NCBI GenBank assembly: GCA_036702975.1
Contig: DATNPX010000026.1
Span: forward strand, 124,001 to 188,000
Source of the DNA: DATNPX01 sp036702975
GTDB taxonomy: Bacteria > Cyanobacteriota > Vampirovibrionia > Obscuribacterales > Obscuribacteraceae
Length of the DNA stretch: 64,000 nt
Direction of reading: 5' to 3'
Shown: one piece after another, positions 53,317 to 62,828 of the stretch
How positions within the stretch are numbered: the first letter of the stretch is position 1
How the letters are laid out: every line of letters starts with the position of its first letter
The notes under the pieces: generated by a model
Seen by the model: the letters and a program-made list of their open reading frames with translations, nothing else
The model's database searches: none
What the model was told of the DNA's origin: nothing
Translations under genes and position numbers: made by a program

Positions 53317-54198
53317 GTGATTCTGGTAAACAAAGACACCAAAGTGATAGTCCAGGGCGCCACTGGCAAAATGGGCTCATCACACACCAAGCGTATGAAG
53401 GCTTATGGCACCAACTTAGTTGGTGGTGTCACGCCTGGCAAAGGCGGCACAACCGTCGAAGGACTCCCGGTTTTCGATACGGTAGCTGAAGCCGTAGAAA
53501 AGACTGGCGCCACTTGTTCCTGCATCTTCGTGCCACCATATTTGGCACTAGACGCAGCCAGTGAAGCAGTCGACGCGGGTATCAGCTTAGTTGTGCTAAT
53601 CACTGAAGGCATGCCCCCCCAAGATACGGCCAAACTGGTGGACTTGATCAAGAGAAAAGGCGCCAGATTAATAGGACCAAACTGCCCAGGCATCATTACA
53701 CCGGGCGAGAGCTTGATTGGAATTCTTCCCGGCTCCATCTTCAAGTCTGGTCCTATCGGCATGGTCAGCAAATCCGGAACACTGACCTACGAAATCGCGC
53801 TCGCTCTGAGCGATGCTGGTCAAGGTCAATCAACCTGTATCGGCGTCGGTGGCGACCCGATCAAAGGTCTAGATTACCCGGAAGTACTTCGCTTGTTTGA
53901 AGAAGACCCGGCGACTGAAGTGATTGTTTTGATCGGTGAAATCGGCGGTACGGCAGAAGAAGAAGCTGCTGCCTTCATCAAGAAGAACATCAAGAAGCCG
54001 GTTGTCGCTTACATCGCGGGTCAAACTGCACCACCCGGAAAACGCATGGGTCATGCTGGCGCCATCATATCTGGTGGCAAGGGCACCGCCGCTTCCAAGA
54101 TCGCTGCTTTCAAAGAAGCCGGCGTTACGGTAGCAATGACACCTAGCGAAGTAGCCAAAGTCGTCACCGAAGCCCGCAAACAGCCAGCTCGCGCGTAA
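53317..54198 (+). CDS. sucD: Succinyl-CoA synthetase alpha subunit
   Basis: Starts with GTG at 53317, six bases after AAAGGAG. It has the CoA-binding Rossmann motif (VQGATGKMGSSHTKRM), GPNCPGIITPGE, and the phospho-His loop MGHAGAIISGGKGTA. Length 293 is typical. It lies 38 bases after sucC and ends before a strong terminator. Confidence 0.98.
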   Translation: MILVNKDTKVIVQGATGKMGSSHTKRMKAYGTNLVGGVTPGKGGTTVEGLPVFDTVAEAVEKTGATCSCIFVPPYLALDAASEAVDAGISLVVLITEGMPPQDTAKLVDLIKRKGARLIGPNCPGIITPGESLIGILPGSIFKSGPIGMVSKSGTLTYEIALALSDAGQGQSTCIGVGGDPIKGLDYPEVLRLFEEDPATEVIVLIGEIGGTAEEEAAAFIKKNIKKPVVAYIAGQTAPPGKRMGHAGAIISGGKGTAASKIAAFKEAGVTVAMTPSEVAKVVTEARKQPARA

Positions 54199-54258
54199 GC
54201 GTCGTAGACAGTCTGTTTGCTCGACCGACGAGCGCCTTCGCAACGAGACAAAATGCCG

Positions 54259-54288
54259 AGAGGATCACCGAACTGGTGATCCTCTTTT
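54259..54288 (+). terminator. Rho-independent terminator of sucCD
   Basis: A perfect 11-base stem AGAGGATCACC (54259-54269) / GGTGATCCTCT (54275-54285) with loop GAACT, followed by TTT. Confidence 0.9.
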
Positions 54289-54342
54289 GCTAATATCTTT
54301 TGCTAGTACTTTTTGCTAGTACTTTCGCCGGTGCTCTAGTTC

Positions 54343-55212
54343 TTACTCGCTGTCGCTGTCACCGTCGCCACGAACGGTCTTCTTTGATAAGTCGGGAGCG
54401 ATACCCGGCCAACTCATTCCTGAGACGCTGCGAACTTGCTCAGTCGAAAGATTCCCTGCGTCACCAGAGTAACGTCCATTAGGTGGTCCGAGAATGGCGA
54501 GCATGTGTTCGTAGTTGCCGCGAATCCGAGTGTCCTGAATATCTTCTATATTCATGCGCACCAGATGGAAGGTTATGAGCTCACCATCGCGTCGCACGGT
54601 CATGTCAACTGAAGTCCCAGCTTTGCCAGCTGCGACATACCAGAACGTGATCTGGCCTTCACGCTGCCGAGGCTCGTGACCGCCAAGCATCACCACTTCA
54701 TCTCCGGGCTCGATTCCGGCCTGCGCCGCCGGACAAGTAGGAAAGACTTGCTGAATAGTTGGATGAGGACCGTTGAGCCTGAAGACGACTCCAAGCACTC
54801 CGTATTCCATCTTCCGATAGTCGTCTGCCGTCAACGGGATCGGGCGACGTTCAGAGGCTTCCGCTCTGGCGGCACGAATCTTATCAATAAAGTCTTGGAT
54901 TCGATCGCCTGTGATATTGACGCCGTTGATGAAGATGCCTGATCGATGGGCACGAGAATCACCTTGACTCGCGGCAGCATCCGAGGCCGCGGCCTGACTA
55001 ACCTGACCATTGAGCAAGCGCGATTCTTTTTTAGTTTCTGGAGCGGGAGTCGACATGTCTATTGCAGCCTGTTGAGACTGCAATGGAATATCCTGCGCTT
55101 TAGCGGGCAGCCATCCGATCATCTGACTTGTGAGCAGACTCAATGAAAAAAGAGCTGCTCGATTCTGCTGGCTTCCGAATATGCGCTGTGACCATTTGCT
55201 TAGTCTATTCAC
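54343..55212 (-). CDS. Secreted PDZ-domain protein, 289 aa
   Basis: A signal peptide (AALFSLSLLTSQMIGWLPAKAQ) is followed by an Ala/Ser/Gln-rich stretch (about 40-90) and a PDZ domain (about 130-215): GVLGVVFRLNGPHPTIQQVFPTCPAAQAGIEPGDEVVMLGG. The C-terminal part is acidic with Asp/Ser (GDGDSDSE). There is no protease domain; stand-alone PDZ proteins bind exposed C-termini in the periplasm. Its 3' end is near the sucCD terminator. Confidence 0.85.
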   Translation of the reverse strand: MNRLSKWSQRIFGSQQNRAALFSLSLLTSQMIGWLPAKAQDIPLQSQQAAIDMSTPAPETKKESRLLNGQVSQAAASDAAASQGDSRAHRSGIFINGVNITGDRIQDFIDKIRAARAEASERRPIPLTADDYRKMEYGVLGVVFRLNGPHPTIQQVFPTCPAAQAGIEPGDEVVMLGGHEPRQREGQITFWYVAAGKAGTSVDMTVRRDGELITFHLVRMNIEDIQDTRIRGNYEHMLAILGPPNGRYSGDAGNLSTEQVRSVSGMSWPGIAPDLSKKTVRGDGDSDSE

Positions 55213-55418
55213 TGTCGTCTCTCACAATCGGGACCATGGATAACGAGACTCCTAATGCCGCCAGACTACTCGGCGTTTGTGTAGATTGCGTGTGATGCGT
55301 CTGTCTCTTCGAGGGAAAAACTTACCACTTTGCTCTGAAAAACCCGGCCAATTCTGTAATCGGCATTTTTACGCTAAACTGGCAATGGAGATTTGGTATC
55401 TAGAAAGAGAACTATTAG

Positions 55419-56402
55419 ATGAACAACGGCTCTCATCCCTCAGCTAACCAGCATCGCCCTAAACGAGCGCTGGTATTGCCAGGAGGGGGAGGTCGCGGCG
55501 CATATCAGGTCGGAGTCTATAAGGCTCTGCACGAAAAGGGCATCAAATTCGACCTGGCGTTCGGCACAAGCATTGGCGGTCTGAACGCAACAATGATTGC
55601 GCAGGGGAATCTGCAGCGACTAGAACATCTCTGGTCTACTTTAAAAGCAAACGACATTTTTCATTTACCCTCGGCGTCGATGGTCGGCCGCCTGGTGCTG
55701 GGGCACAAGCTGGGTCTATTGGATACAACACCTTTGGAAGCTCTCTTGCGGCGCGAATTAAATTTGCACGCGCTGAAGCAGAGTTCTACCAAGGTTGGTC
55801 TTTGCACGACTGATTTATGTAGCCTCGAGACTAGGCTGATCACCATAGATGATGTCATGTCGACCAACGAACTTGTAGATGTTCTGATGGCTACTTCGGC
55901 GATTCCGATGGCATTTCCGCCACGCCATATTCACGGCTCCGGACTTTGGGTTGATGGTGGCCTCGTGCGCAATACGCCAATGGAGACGGCAATACAGCTG
56001 GGCGCAGACGAGATATTCATGGTTTTGCTGCATCCGGAAAAGATCAACGTCTGCCCGACGAATATGTTCGAAGTATTAGTGAGATGTCTCGATATCGTGC
56101 TGGATGCATCAGCCCGGCGCGAAATTCAATCAGCGGAGCTTTACAACAGGTTGATCGCTACTGGATCGGCTGAGTCTCTAGGGCGCAAAAACGTCAACAT
56201 AAGAGTGTTCCAACCACGCCGCGCAGTAAATACAACTCTGCTCGAGATCGACCCTGAGCGGTCGCGCCGATTGATCTCGCAAGGCTACGAAGACGCCATG
56301 ACACAGCTTGAGAATTACTGTCCGAACGACGCCGACAGTGGACACATGGAGCCTGAAGAAGGCTCTGAAATCAACGAGATCAGAACCTCAGAGCTCGCCT
56401 AG
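55419..56402 (+). CDS. Patatin-like phospholipase/acyl hydrolase
   Basis: Oxyanion loop PGGGGRGAYQVG (21-32), nucleophile Ser51 (GTSIGG, 49-54) and catalytic Asp179 (WVDGGLVRNTP) form the patatin dyad. The 327-residue length fits a one-domain enzyme; no signal peptide. It probably hydrolyses lipid acyl esters at the inner membrane face. Confidence 0.93.
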   Translation: MNNGSHPSANQHRPKRALVLPGGGGRGAYQVGVYKALHEKGIKFDLAFGTSIGGLNATMIAQGNLQRLEHLWSTLKANDIFHLPSASMVGRLVLGHKLGLLDTTPLEALLRRELNLHALKQSSTKVGLCTTDLCSLETRLITIDDVMSTNELVDVLMATSAIPMAFPPRHIHGSGLWVDGGLVRNTPMETAIQLGADEIFMVLLHPEKINVCPTNMFEVLVRCLDIVLDASARREIQSAELYNRLIATGSAESLGRKNVNIRVFQPRRAVNTTLLEIDPERSRRLISQGYEDAMTQLENYCPNDADSGHMEPEEGSEINEIRTSELA

Positions 56403-56826
56403 TCGTCCAAACTAAAGTTGCATCCGCAAATAATTTGATCGTCTGCAACCGACAATCGAGAACATCGTTACGCCGAACGTCCATCTAAGATGTAGTCCAT
56501 ACGCGTCAACTCATAGATTACAGAATAACGGCAGGGCAACTCTAAATGTTCGATGCGACAAGGCACGAACCTATCTTCCAGATTTGCCAGTGAGCCAACT
56601 TCCGGTTTTTCATCAGACCGATACGATGCCGAGCATTCCAGAGAAAATTGCATGATAAATCCTCCGTCCGCACTGCTGTGCGGTTCCGTCTTCGCCTTGA
56701 CATCGAAATCGTATATCCGCAAGGACCTCTTTACAATGATGAAACAATTTAGATTAGCCCTGCGTTATTTTCAACAAAATCCCGAAACCTTCTTGCAGAG
56801 CCAATTTCAATTTCGCAGGCATAGTA
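56403..56826. other. Gene-poor stretch with one weak ORF
   Basis: A 424-base gap between the patatin and crotonase genes. It contains only the low-confidence small minus-strand frame at 56468-56722. No terminator hairpin was found after the patatin stop. Confidence 0.4.
56468..56722 (-). CDS. Possible small hypothetical protein, 84 aa
   Basis: Starts with TTG preceded closely by AGAGG; no family recognised. The sequence has a mixed polar composition with three Cys residues and fills an otherwise empty gap. A competing frame on the other strand covers the same bases, so it may not be a gene. Confidence 0.25.
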   Translation of the reverse strand: MRIYDFDVKAKTEPHSSADGGFIMQFSLECSASYRSDEKPEVGSLANLEDRFVPCRIEHLELPCRYSVIYELTRMDYILDGRSA

Positions 56827-57663
56827 TCAGTATTTTGGCGGTCGGCGCTCCATAAAGGCGCGCACGGCTTCTTCAAGATCGGCTGAATGAAGAAAAGCCG
56901 AGTTCCAAAGTGCAACATTTTTAAGGCCGTCGGCAACTGATGAATCTCTGCTTGCATTTAGAACATGTTTGGTACCTTGCACCACCAGCGGTGCATTCTC
57001 CGCAATCTCAGCAGCGAGAGCCTGTGCCGATTGCTGTAAGAGATGTGCGCTCTCATAAACGTCGTTGACCAGACCGATCTCTCGGGCACGTTTAGCATCA
57101 ATGTTTTTGCCAGTAAAGGCGAGTTCACGTGTATAGCCTTGCCCAATGATGTGAGGAAGCCGCTGAAGGCTGCCCAAATCAGCTACAATGGCTACTTTCA
57201 CCTCGCGCAGACTAAACTTGGCTTCGCTTGAACATAGTCGAATGTCACAGGCCGCAATCAAATCTAGTCCGGCGCCTATGCACCACCCATCGACCGCTGC
57301 AACGAACGGTTTGTCAGAAGCCTCTATCGCCGAAAAACATTGCTGCAATTGCAGGGCAAGGTCGAGAAACTTTCTCCTCTCGTCACCGAGAAATTTGCCG
57401 CGTGCTGCCAGATGCGGCATCATCGCGGGCAGATCGAGACCGAAAGAGAAATCTTTGCCTTCTCCTGTAACAATCACCGCTCTCACAGCTGGATCGCTAT
57501 CCACAATTTTCACTGCTTGCGGAAACTCCGACCAGAAATCTGGTCCCATGGCGTTGCCTTTGCCTGGTCCTTTGAGTTTTATCTCCGCCACTGCACTCTC
57601 AATTTTGACAGCCAGCGACTTGAATTCAACAGCCTGAACTGCGTCCGAAACTTCCACTGTCAT
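56827..57663 (-). CDS. Crotonase-fold enzyme, dienoyl-CoA isomerase-like
   Basis: GAGGGAG sits a few bases before the ATG. The crotonase fold is seen in FGLDLPAMM and WCIGAGLDLIAACDIRL. Glu154 and Asp162 (LREVKVAIVADLGSLQRLP) match the catalytic pair of delta3,5-delta2,4-dienoyl-CoA isomerases (ECH1, Glu196/Asp204 in rat) in identity and spacing. At 278 residues it is single-domain. A role in unsaturated fatty-acid degradation is likely; no other beta-oxidation gene is adjacent. Confidence 0.9.
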   Translation of the reverse strand: MTVEVSDAVQAVEFKSLAVKIESAVAEIKLKGPGKGNAMGPDFWSEFPQAVKIVDSDPAVRAVIVTGEGKDFSFGLDLPAMMPHLAARGKFLGDERRKFLDLALQLQQCFSAIEASDKPFVAAVDGWCIGAGLDLIAACDIRLCSSEAKFSLREVKVAIVADLGSLQRLPHIIGQGYTRELAFTGKNIDAKRAREIGLVNDVYESAHLLQQSAQALAAEIAENAPLVVQGTKHVLNASRDSSVADGLKNVALWNSAFLHSADLEEAVRAFMERRPPKY

Positions 57664-57721
57664 GGTTCTCCCTCGGCGTAAATAAGACTAAATTGAATGC
57701 ACTTCAGACGTAACCCGAAGA

Positions 57722-58216
57722 CTAGTATTGAAATCCGTTTTTGCGCAAATGGATCATCGGCTCGTTGTCGTTTTCCATCGTGTTGCCAGCAACTATTTGT
57801 GCCACCAAAACAAAGTGATCGCCAGCTTCAACACGACCCGTAACAACACAAGACATATATGCAACAGCGTCTTTGAAGTACGGATTGCCGTTTTTATCGA
57901 CTTCAACATTCAACCCTTCAAAGCGATTCAAATCTGGCGTATAAGGCTTGGCAAAATTCTTGTAGATATCCATATTGTTCTTGGATAGAACACTGACTGT
58001 AAACGTTGCGCCTTCCGGTAGTTTCGAAAGAATCTGGCGTCCCTTCTTAACAGCGAGTGAAATAGCCGGCGGCTCGAAAGCGGCCTGGGCAATCCACGAT
58101 GTCAAAAGACCGTCGCGCTCACCGTTGCGATCCATAGCGATTACGTGCACACCGCTGCCAATGCGCCCAATTGCGCGACCGACGGATTCTTTGTCCAAAG
58201 TTGTCGAGGTGCTCAT
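57722..58216 (-). CDS. Flavin-reductase-like FMN-binding protein
   Basis: A 164-residue protein of the flavin reductase family (split-barrel): GRIGSGVHVIAM at the start, GLLTSWIAQAAFEPPAISLAVKKG, and FVLVAQIVAGN near the end. TAGGAG precedes the ATG. Members reduce FMN for partner oxygenases or act as rubredoxin-type reductases; the adjacent crotonase is 58 bases downstream on the same strand. Confidence 0.9.
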   Translation of the reverse strand: MSTSTTLDKESVGRAIGRIGSGVHVIAMDRNGERDGLLTSWIAQAAFEPPAISLAVKKGRQILSKLPEGATFTVSVLSKNNMDIYKNFAKPYTPDLNRFEGLNVEVDKNGNPYFKDAVAYMSCVVTGRVEAGDHFVLVAQIVAGNTMENDNEPMIHLRKNGFQY

Positions 58217-58299
58217 TTCGTTCTCCTACACGCGTGAAGTCGGAACGTTCAAATGACTATTATAAACAGTCTGCGACTTTGCTAGATCGCCGACTGAAA

Positions 58300-59802
58300 T
58301 CATTTATTGTCTCGGGTGCTGCGTTTGGGTACGGTATTTGTGGCCACTAAATCAGCAGATTTAGCACTAGCCGCCGGCGCTGCATCTTCTTTAATAGCCT
58401 TGCCGGCCTTGACCGCTTCCGCTGCACTTGTATCAAGTCGCTGGTGACGGACTGGTTTTGTGCGTCCTTTTCGTCGGTAAAACCAGAGCATGATTACACG
58501 CGCGAGCGTATCAGGGTCGTGATGCAGGTGCTCAGAGGTGCTGAGCAAAGGATGAGGCTCAGGTGTAACGCCGAGTTCGACAATCTTCTCCGGATCGTAT
58601 TTGACCGGAAGTGGGGCATCGGCACCGAGCTCTTTTTCCAGGTCGCGACTCGGTGGCTGGCTGTTTACCAGCACTGCGTCAACGAAATCTTGAACAGCAG
58701 GACCAGAAGCGTTTGCGTGAAGAAGAAGCGCCTGTACGTGGTCTGAAGCGGAATAATTTTGACTTTCGCCTCGCTGCGTCATCACGTTACAAATATAGAG
58801 TTTTTGCGCATGCGAGTGCTTGATTGCATCAGCAACACCATCGATGAGCAAATTTGGAATTATAGAAGTGTACAGACTTCCCGGACCAAGAACTATCAGT
58901 TCGGCATTTGCGATCGCTTCGAGCGCAGCAGGAGTGGCATCAGCCTGCGCCGGTTCGGTGAAAACGCGCTTGATCCGCCCTTTTGCATGAGGAATCTTTG
59001 ACTCACCTTTCACAATCTGCCCATCTTCAAATTCAGCCACCAGTGCGATCTTTGTCAAACTGGATGGAAGAACTTGTCCACAACTATTCAACACCTTGCT
59101 AGCTACTTTTACGGCTTCCAGCATGTCACCATCCGTAATGGCATAAACTGCGCTCAAAAATAAGTTGCCGAAACTGTGCCCTTCTAACCCTTGCCCAGAC
59201 TGGAAGCGATATCGGAACAACTCTGTTACTAATTTTTCTTCATCGGCAAGTGCAGTGATGCAGTTGCGAATATCACCAGGCGGAAGAACACCCAACTCTT
59301 CTCGCAATCGGCCTGAACTGCCGCCGTCGTCGCCTACGGTCACAATTGCGGTGAGGTTGTTAGTATAAGATTTCAACCCTTTCAAAAGATTAGAAAGCCC
59401 CGTGCCACCGCCAATGACAACGACTTTGGGTCCCCTCTCCAAATGTCTTCTTCTATAAAGAACATCTGGAATAGACTCGCGTTCATCCGGCAAGTAAGCG
59501 CGCAGAATATCTTGCGTCATCTTGATCAAACCGACGACAATGACGAGAGCACCAAGGCTAATCGCGAGAACTCCCGAAATGCTGTGTGGTACCAGATGTG
59601 TGAGATCAGACAAGGCCTCTCTGAGAAACTCCAAGATCACCAACACTGGGTGTTTCTTTGAGAGCAGCAACACACCCATGACTAGCACAAACGTTCCGAT
59701 CAGCATCACAGCGATCCAACGTTTGATACCGGGCAGCATCAAAGCTTGGAATCGTTTCAACGAGAACCGCGCTTTCTTCTCAGTGCCTTTCAAGGAACTC
59801 AC
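58300..59802 (-). CDS. yvcK: YvcK/CofD-like protein with N-terminal membrane segments
   Basis: Two membrane segments (about 31-47 and 76-94) precede a CofD/YvcK domain: VVVIGGGTGLSNLLKGL (127-143), GDDGGSSGRLREELG (157-171), PPGDIRNCITAL and GPGSLYTSIIPNLL. YvcK proteins bind UDP-sugars and control carbon flux and cell-wall growth. The C-terminal 80 residues are basic and Ala/Lys-rich. Start is GTG 59802, overlapping the RapZ-C stop by four bases (GTGA), so the pair is translationally coupled. Confidence 0.95.
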   Translation of the reverse strand: MSSLKGTEKKARFSLKRFQALMLPGIKRWIAVMLIGTFVLVMGVLLLSKKHPVLVILEFLREALSDLTHLVPHSISGVLAISLGALVIVVGLIKMTQDILRAYLPDERESIPDVLYRRRHLERGPKVVVIGGGTGLSNLLKGLKSYTNNLTAIVTVGDDGGSSGRLREELGVLPPGDIRNCITALADEEKLVTELFRYRFQSGQGLEGHSFGNLFLSAVYAITDGDMLEAVKVASKVLNSCGQVLPSSLTKIALVAEFEDGQIVKGESKIPHAKGRIKRVFTEPAQADATPAALEAIANAELIVLGPGSLYTSIIPNLLIDGVADAIKHSHAQKLYICNVMTQRGESQNYSASDHVQALLLHANASGPAVQDFVDAVLVNSQPPSRDLEKELGADAPLPVKYDPEKIVELGVTPEPHPLLSTSEHLHHDPDTLARVIMLWFYRRKGRTKPVRHQRLDTSAAEAVKAGKAIKEDAAPAASAKSADLVATNTVPKRSTRDNK

Positions 59803-60218
59803 CGGTTTAGCCCCACTTGGTCTAGTTCACGATGGGCGACGGTAACTTTATATTCCGGAAACATCTTCATCAAGTCTTTGCCCAGTGCTTCTACCAATGT
59901 TGCCGAACGGTGCTGACCACCGGTACATCCAAGAGCGATCGTATAACGCTCAATGTTTCGCTCCGCCATGTGCGGCAATATCTTTTTCAACATCGTCGTG
60001 AGAAAGGCAAGAAAATCCTGCGCTAACTCTTGTTTTAAGACATAGTCCTGAACTGGTTGGTCCTTACCGGAAAGAGGTCGCAACTCTTCGACCCAGTAAG
60101 GATTCTGCAAGAACCTTACATCAAACACTATGTTGGCAGAGGGCGGAGCACTTTTCTTATAACCAAAAGAAGTGATTACGAGCTCTAACGGTTTGCCACT
60201 ACTTATGGAGTCATCCAT
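59799..60218 (-). CDS. Solo RapZ C-terminal domain protein, 139 aa
   Basis: The sequence corresponds only to the RapZ (YvcJ) C-terminal domain: SFGYKKSAPPSANIVFDVRFLQNPYW at the start and GCTGGQHRSATLVEAL near the end. The N-terminal P-loop kinase-like half of RapZ is absent; upstream lies the peptide deformylase gene, so it is not a truncated remnant in the same frame. In E. coli this domain binds GlmY/GlmZ RNAs. In many bacteria rapZ and yvcK are neighbours, as here. Confidence 0.9.
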   Translation of the reverse strand: MDDSISSGKPLELVITSFGYKKSAPPSANIVFDVRFLQNPYWVEELRPLSGKDQPVQDYVLKQELAQDFLAFLTTMLKKILPHMAERNIERYTIALGCTGGQHRSATLVEALGKDLMKMFPEYKVTVAHRELDQVGLNR

Positions 60219-60280
60219 ATCTTCTTAACCAACCAAGCCAGACTAGAAAATTTGCAATTGTATTGTATTGATCGCACAAC

Positions 60281-60865
60281 CTAACCGACGACAGCGCGCT
60301 CACCTTGGTGGGTCGATATTAGGTGCTCTTCTTCTGCTTGCTTTTCGAGCTTGATTACGTCGCCGTCACCAAAACCGTGCTTTGTAAGTTCAAGATCAGC
60401 CGCCAGTTTAGAAACTGCCTTATCAACAAAAAGCTCGCCGTCAAGGTGGTCTATTTCGTGTTGAATAGCGCGGCAGAGCAAATTGCCTTCGGCTTCCAAC
60501 TTCATGTCTTTGCCAGCCACGTTCTGGTACTTAACAACGATTTTGTTTGCACGTTTAACTTCGAAATAGACTCCTGGAAAGCTGAGGCAACCCTCCAAGC
60601 CAACTAAGTCGCCCTCTTTCAATACGATAGTCGGATTGATAAAGACTATCGGCTTTCTCGCTTCGTCTTTGTCTGCAGTGTCGATCACCATAATTCTTTT
60701 TGAGATACCGACTTGCGGCGCCGCCAAACCGACTCCGTCGTTTTCATACATTGTGTCGAGCATGTCTTGCGCCAATTTGCGTGTGGAAGCATCGAAGCGC
60801 GTAATTTTCTTCGTTGGTTGTTTCAGCACGTCGTCTGGAAAATATCTGAGCTGAAGTTTTGCCAT
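60281..60865 (-). CDS. def: Peptide deformylase
   Basis: All three deformylase motifs are present: GVGLAAPQVG (44-53), EGCLSFP with Cys93, and HEIDH with His136, Glu137 and His140. AAGGAG lies six bases before the ATG. It removes the N-formyl group from nascent proteins. Upstream of the rapZ-C/yvcK pair, 62 bases apart. Confidence 0.98.
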   Translation of the reverse strand: MAKLQLRYFPDDVLKQPTKKITRFDASTRKLAQDMLDTMYENDGVGLAAPQVGISKRIMVIDTADKDEARKPIVFINPTIVLKEGDLVGLEGCLSFPGVYFEVKRANKIVVKYQNVAGKDMKLEAEGNLLCRAIQHEIDHLDGELFVDKAVSKLAADLELTKHGFGDGDVIKLEKQAEEEHLISTHQGERAVVG

Positions 60866-61023
60866 GCCTAACTCCTTGAAAGTAACTCGTGCTCATGAGA
60901 GCTTGCAATCTGTTCCTGAAAGCGCGCTATCGTCAGCTTCTTCGCCGATATTAGCATAATTGCCCCAATATTTCACGCAGCCGTCCGTCCACGGTTACTT
61001 CAGGTTACGAGGCGTGCTCGAAT

Positions 61024-62166
61024 GTGCCAAATGTGTTTAACTTATTTGGCAAGTTCCTGATTTCAACGTCCATGCAGCATTCAAAGCAAAAACCAGCAAT
61101 CACAACCAATCGGTTTAGATGTCCAAGGGCGCTATCAGCCGCCTGTGTCACAATGCTGAGCATATTCACGCCTTTTTCCAGCGCCTTCGCCTATGACTGG
61201 GGCTACGACAGCCCGCCCTCTCAAGCCAAAGAGCAAAGTAAACCGGCACCGGCCTTTACAGAAAACGACCAACTTATTCGCCCAGCTTCGAACACAAGCA
61301 AAGTGAATACGAGCACGGTGAGCAGCACTAGAGTCAAAAGTACCAAGGCGGACAAACCAACCAAGGTTGCCGCATTTGCACAGCCAGACGTCATTGATGT
61401 CGATAAAGCCGTGCGCAGTAAGCAGGCTAGGCTCGACCTCCAGCATCAGCAAGACTTGGAGAAATATCAAAAGCTCGCCTCTAAGTGGTTGGAACTCTAT
61501 TCTCTGGTTTCGGCTGAACCATTGACAGACGAGCAAAAATCGCGTCTAAACGAAAAGCTGCTCAAGGCGGCAAGCAAAAACAGCCCTGGATTTGCGGCTA
61601 TCGATAAGTTTTGGCCTCAGGTGAAAAAGGTTTGCCTGGCAAACACTGAGCAGCAGGCAAACTACAGAGATCTGTTACGTGCTCTGTTCCGGTTGGAACT
61701 GCGTGAAGCGAAAGCAAATTCGCTCGAAAACGAGATAGTCTCTGAGGTAATCGGGCCGGAGCGAATTGCCGTACCAGATAAGCCGCCTCTAACAGAAGAT
61801 GCAGTCGAGGCCTATGCTGACATGACATGCTTTATCTATAACCAGACCCACCCCGGTAAAACAGTGGACGCGCTGGATAATCGCACGGTTTTTGTTGGCA
61901 CCCTCGAAAAACGATACATGAACACAACCAACCCGCTAGAGAAACTCGCGATGTCTAACTTCGCGCTGAAGTGGAGCAAATTCAAGGTGCTCTATGCCGA
62001 TGCCAGCGACACGGACAAAGACAAATTGTTTAAAAGAATCTCTGGTGCCTCTCCGGAGAGTCTGCGCAAAGATATTAGCAATCCAGCATTGGACGCGCTC
62101 ATGAACAACGGTCCATGGGTGCACGCACTGACGACAACAAGTGATAACAAGCCGGTCAAGCTTTAA
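61024..62166 (+). CDS. Secreted hypothetical protein, 380 aa
   Basis: ATG 61024 has GAGG nine bases upstream; ATG 61072 would give a shorter N-terminus without a ribosome binding site. A hydrophobic export segment (ALSAACVTMLSIFTPFSSAFA) ends before YDWGYDSPP. A Ser/Thr/Lys-rich linker follows, then a helical domain of about 250 residues (from LDLQHQQDLEKYQKLASKW). Family not recognised. Its 3' end overlaps cobU by 11 bases in convergent direction. Confidence 0.8.
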   Translation: MPNVFNLFGKFLISTSMQHSKQKPAITTNRFRCPRALSAACVTMLSIFTPFSSAFAYDWGYDSPPSQAKEQSKPAPAFTENDQLIRPASNTSKVNTSTVSSTRVKSTKADKPTKVAAFAQPDVIDVDKAVRSKQARLDLQHQQDLEKYQKLASKWLELYSLVSAEPLTDEQKSRLNEKLLKAASKNSPGFAAIDKFWPQVKKVCLANTEQQANYRDLLRALFRLELREAKANSLENEIVSEVIGPERIAVPDKPPLTEDAVEAYADMTCFIYNQTHPGKTVDALDNRTVFVGTLEKRYMNTTNPLEKLAMSNFALKWSKFKVLYADASDTDKDKLFKRISGASPESLRKDISNPALDALMNNGPWVHALTTTSDNKPVKL

Positions 62167-62737
62167 GAGACAACTGCAATCCGACACAGCACAACCAAAC
62201 TCGACTCGCTGCTCTGGCAAAAGTTTGGTTAAGATTACCAAGCAGGTCACGATAGAAGCGAGCCACGACATTGTGCGGAACAATGCCCGAGCCAACTTCG
62301 TTTGTGACGACTATAAATTGTATATTCGGTTTACTACCGATCGCCTCCAACAACTCCTGGCAACGAGCATCGATGTCACTTTCCACTGTTGTGAAATTGT
62401 TGTCACCGCCGGCTTCATCCAAATGCGGCAAACAGTTCGCAAGCCATAGCGACAAGCAGTCTATTAGACATACGCTTGAAATATCAGAGTCAGAGAAAGT
62501 TCGAATTCTCGCAGCGAGATCGAGTGGCTCTTCGATTGTCTCCCAATCGCCGGGACGGCGCGCCTGATGCTTCTCGATTCGCAAGGCCGACTCACCATCA
62601 GCGCCACCAAGTCGCATAGTTGCTATATATGTGACCCTATTGGCTAGAGACTTCGCAAGAGCCTCCGCATAAGTGGATTTGCCCGACCGGGCACCACCAG
62701 TGATGAGTGTTAGATTTGAGAGTTCACCTGTGGACAT
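62156..62737 (-). CDS. cobU: Adenosylcobinamide kinase/guanylyltransferase (CobU/CobP)
   Basis: P-loop GGARSGKST at the N-terminus, then the guanylylation region KHQARRPGDWETIEEP with the conserved His, and SVCLIDCLSLWL and VTNEVGSGIVP. At 193 residues it is standard length. It attaches GMP to adenosylcobinamide phosphate in vitamin B12 assembly or salvage. No other cob genes are adjacent. Confidence 0.95.
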   Translation of the reverse strand: MSTGELSNLTLITGGARSGKSTYAEALAKSLANRVTYIATMRLGGADGESALRIEKHQARRPGDWETIEEPLDLAARIRTFSDSDISSVCLIDCLSLWLANCLPHLDEAGGDNNFTTVESDIDARCQELLEAIGSKPNIQFIVVTNEVGSGIVPHNVVARFYRDLLGNLNQTFARAASRVWLCCVGLQLSLKA

Positions 62738-62828
62738 ACAAACTATTTTCCAAAATGCTCGCTTAAATACTTGCCTAAGACCCCGGAGAAACTTATGCTA
62801 ATAGATATCGCGTGAGTTTTGCTTAAAT

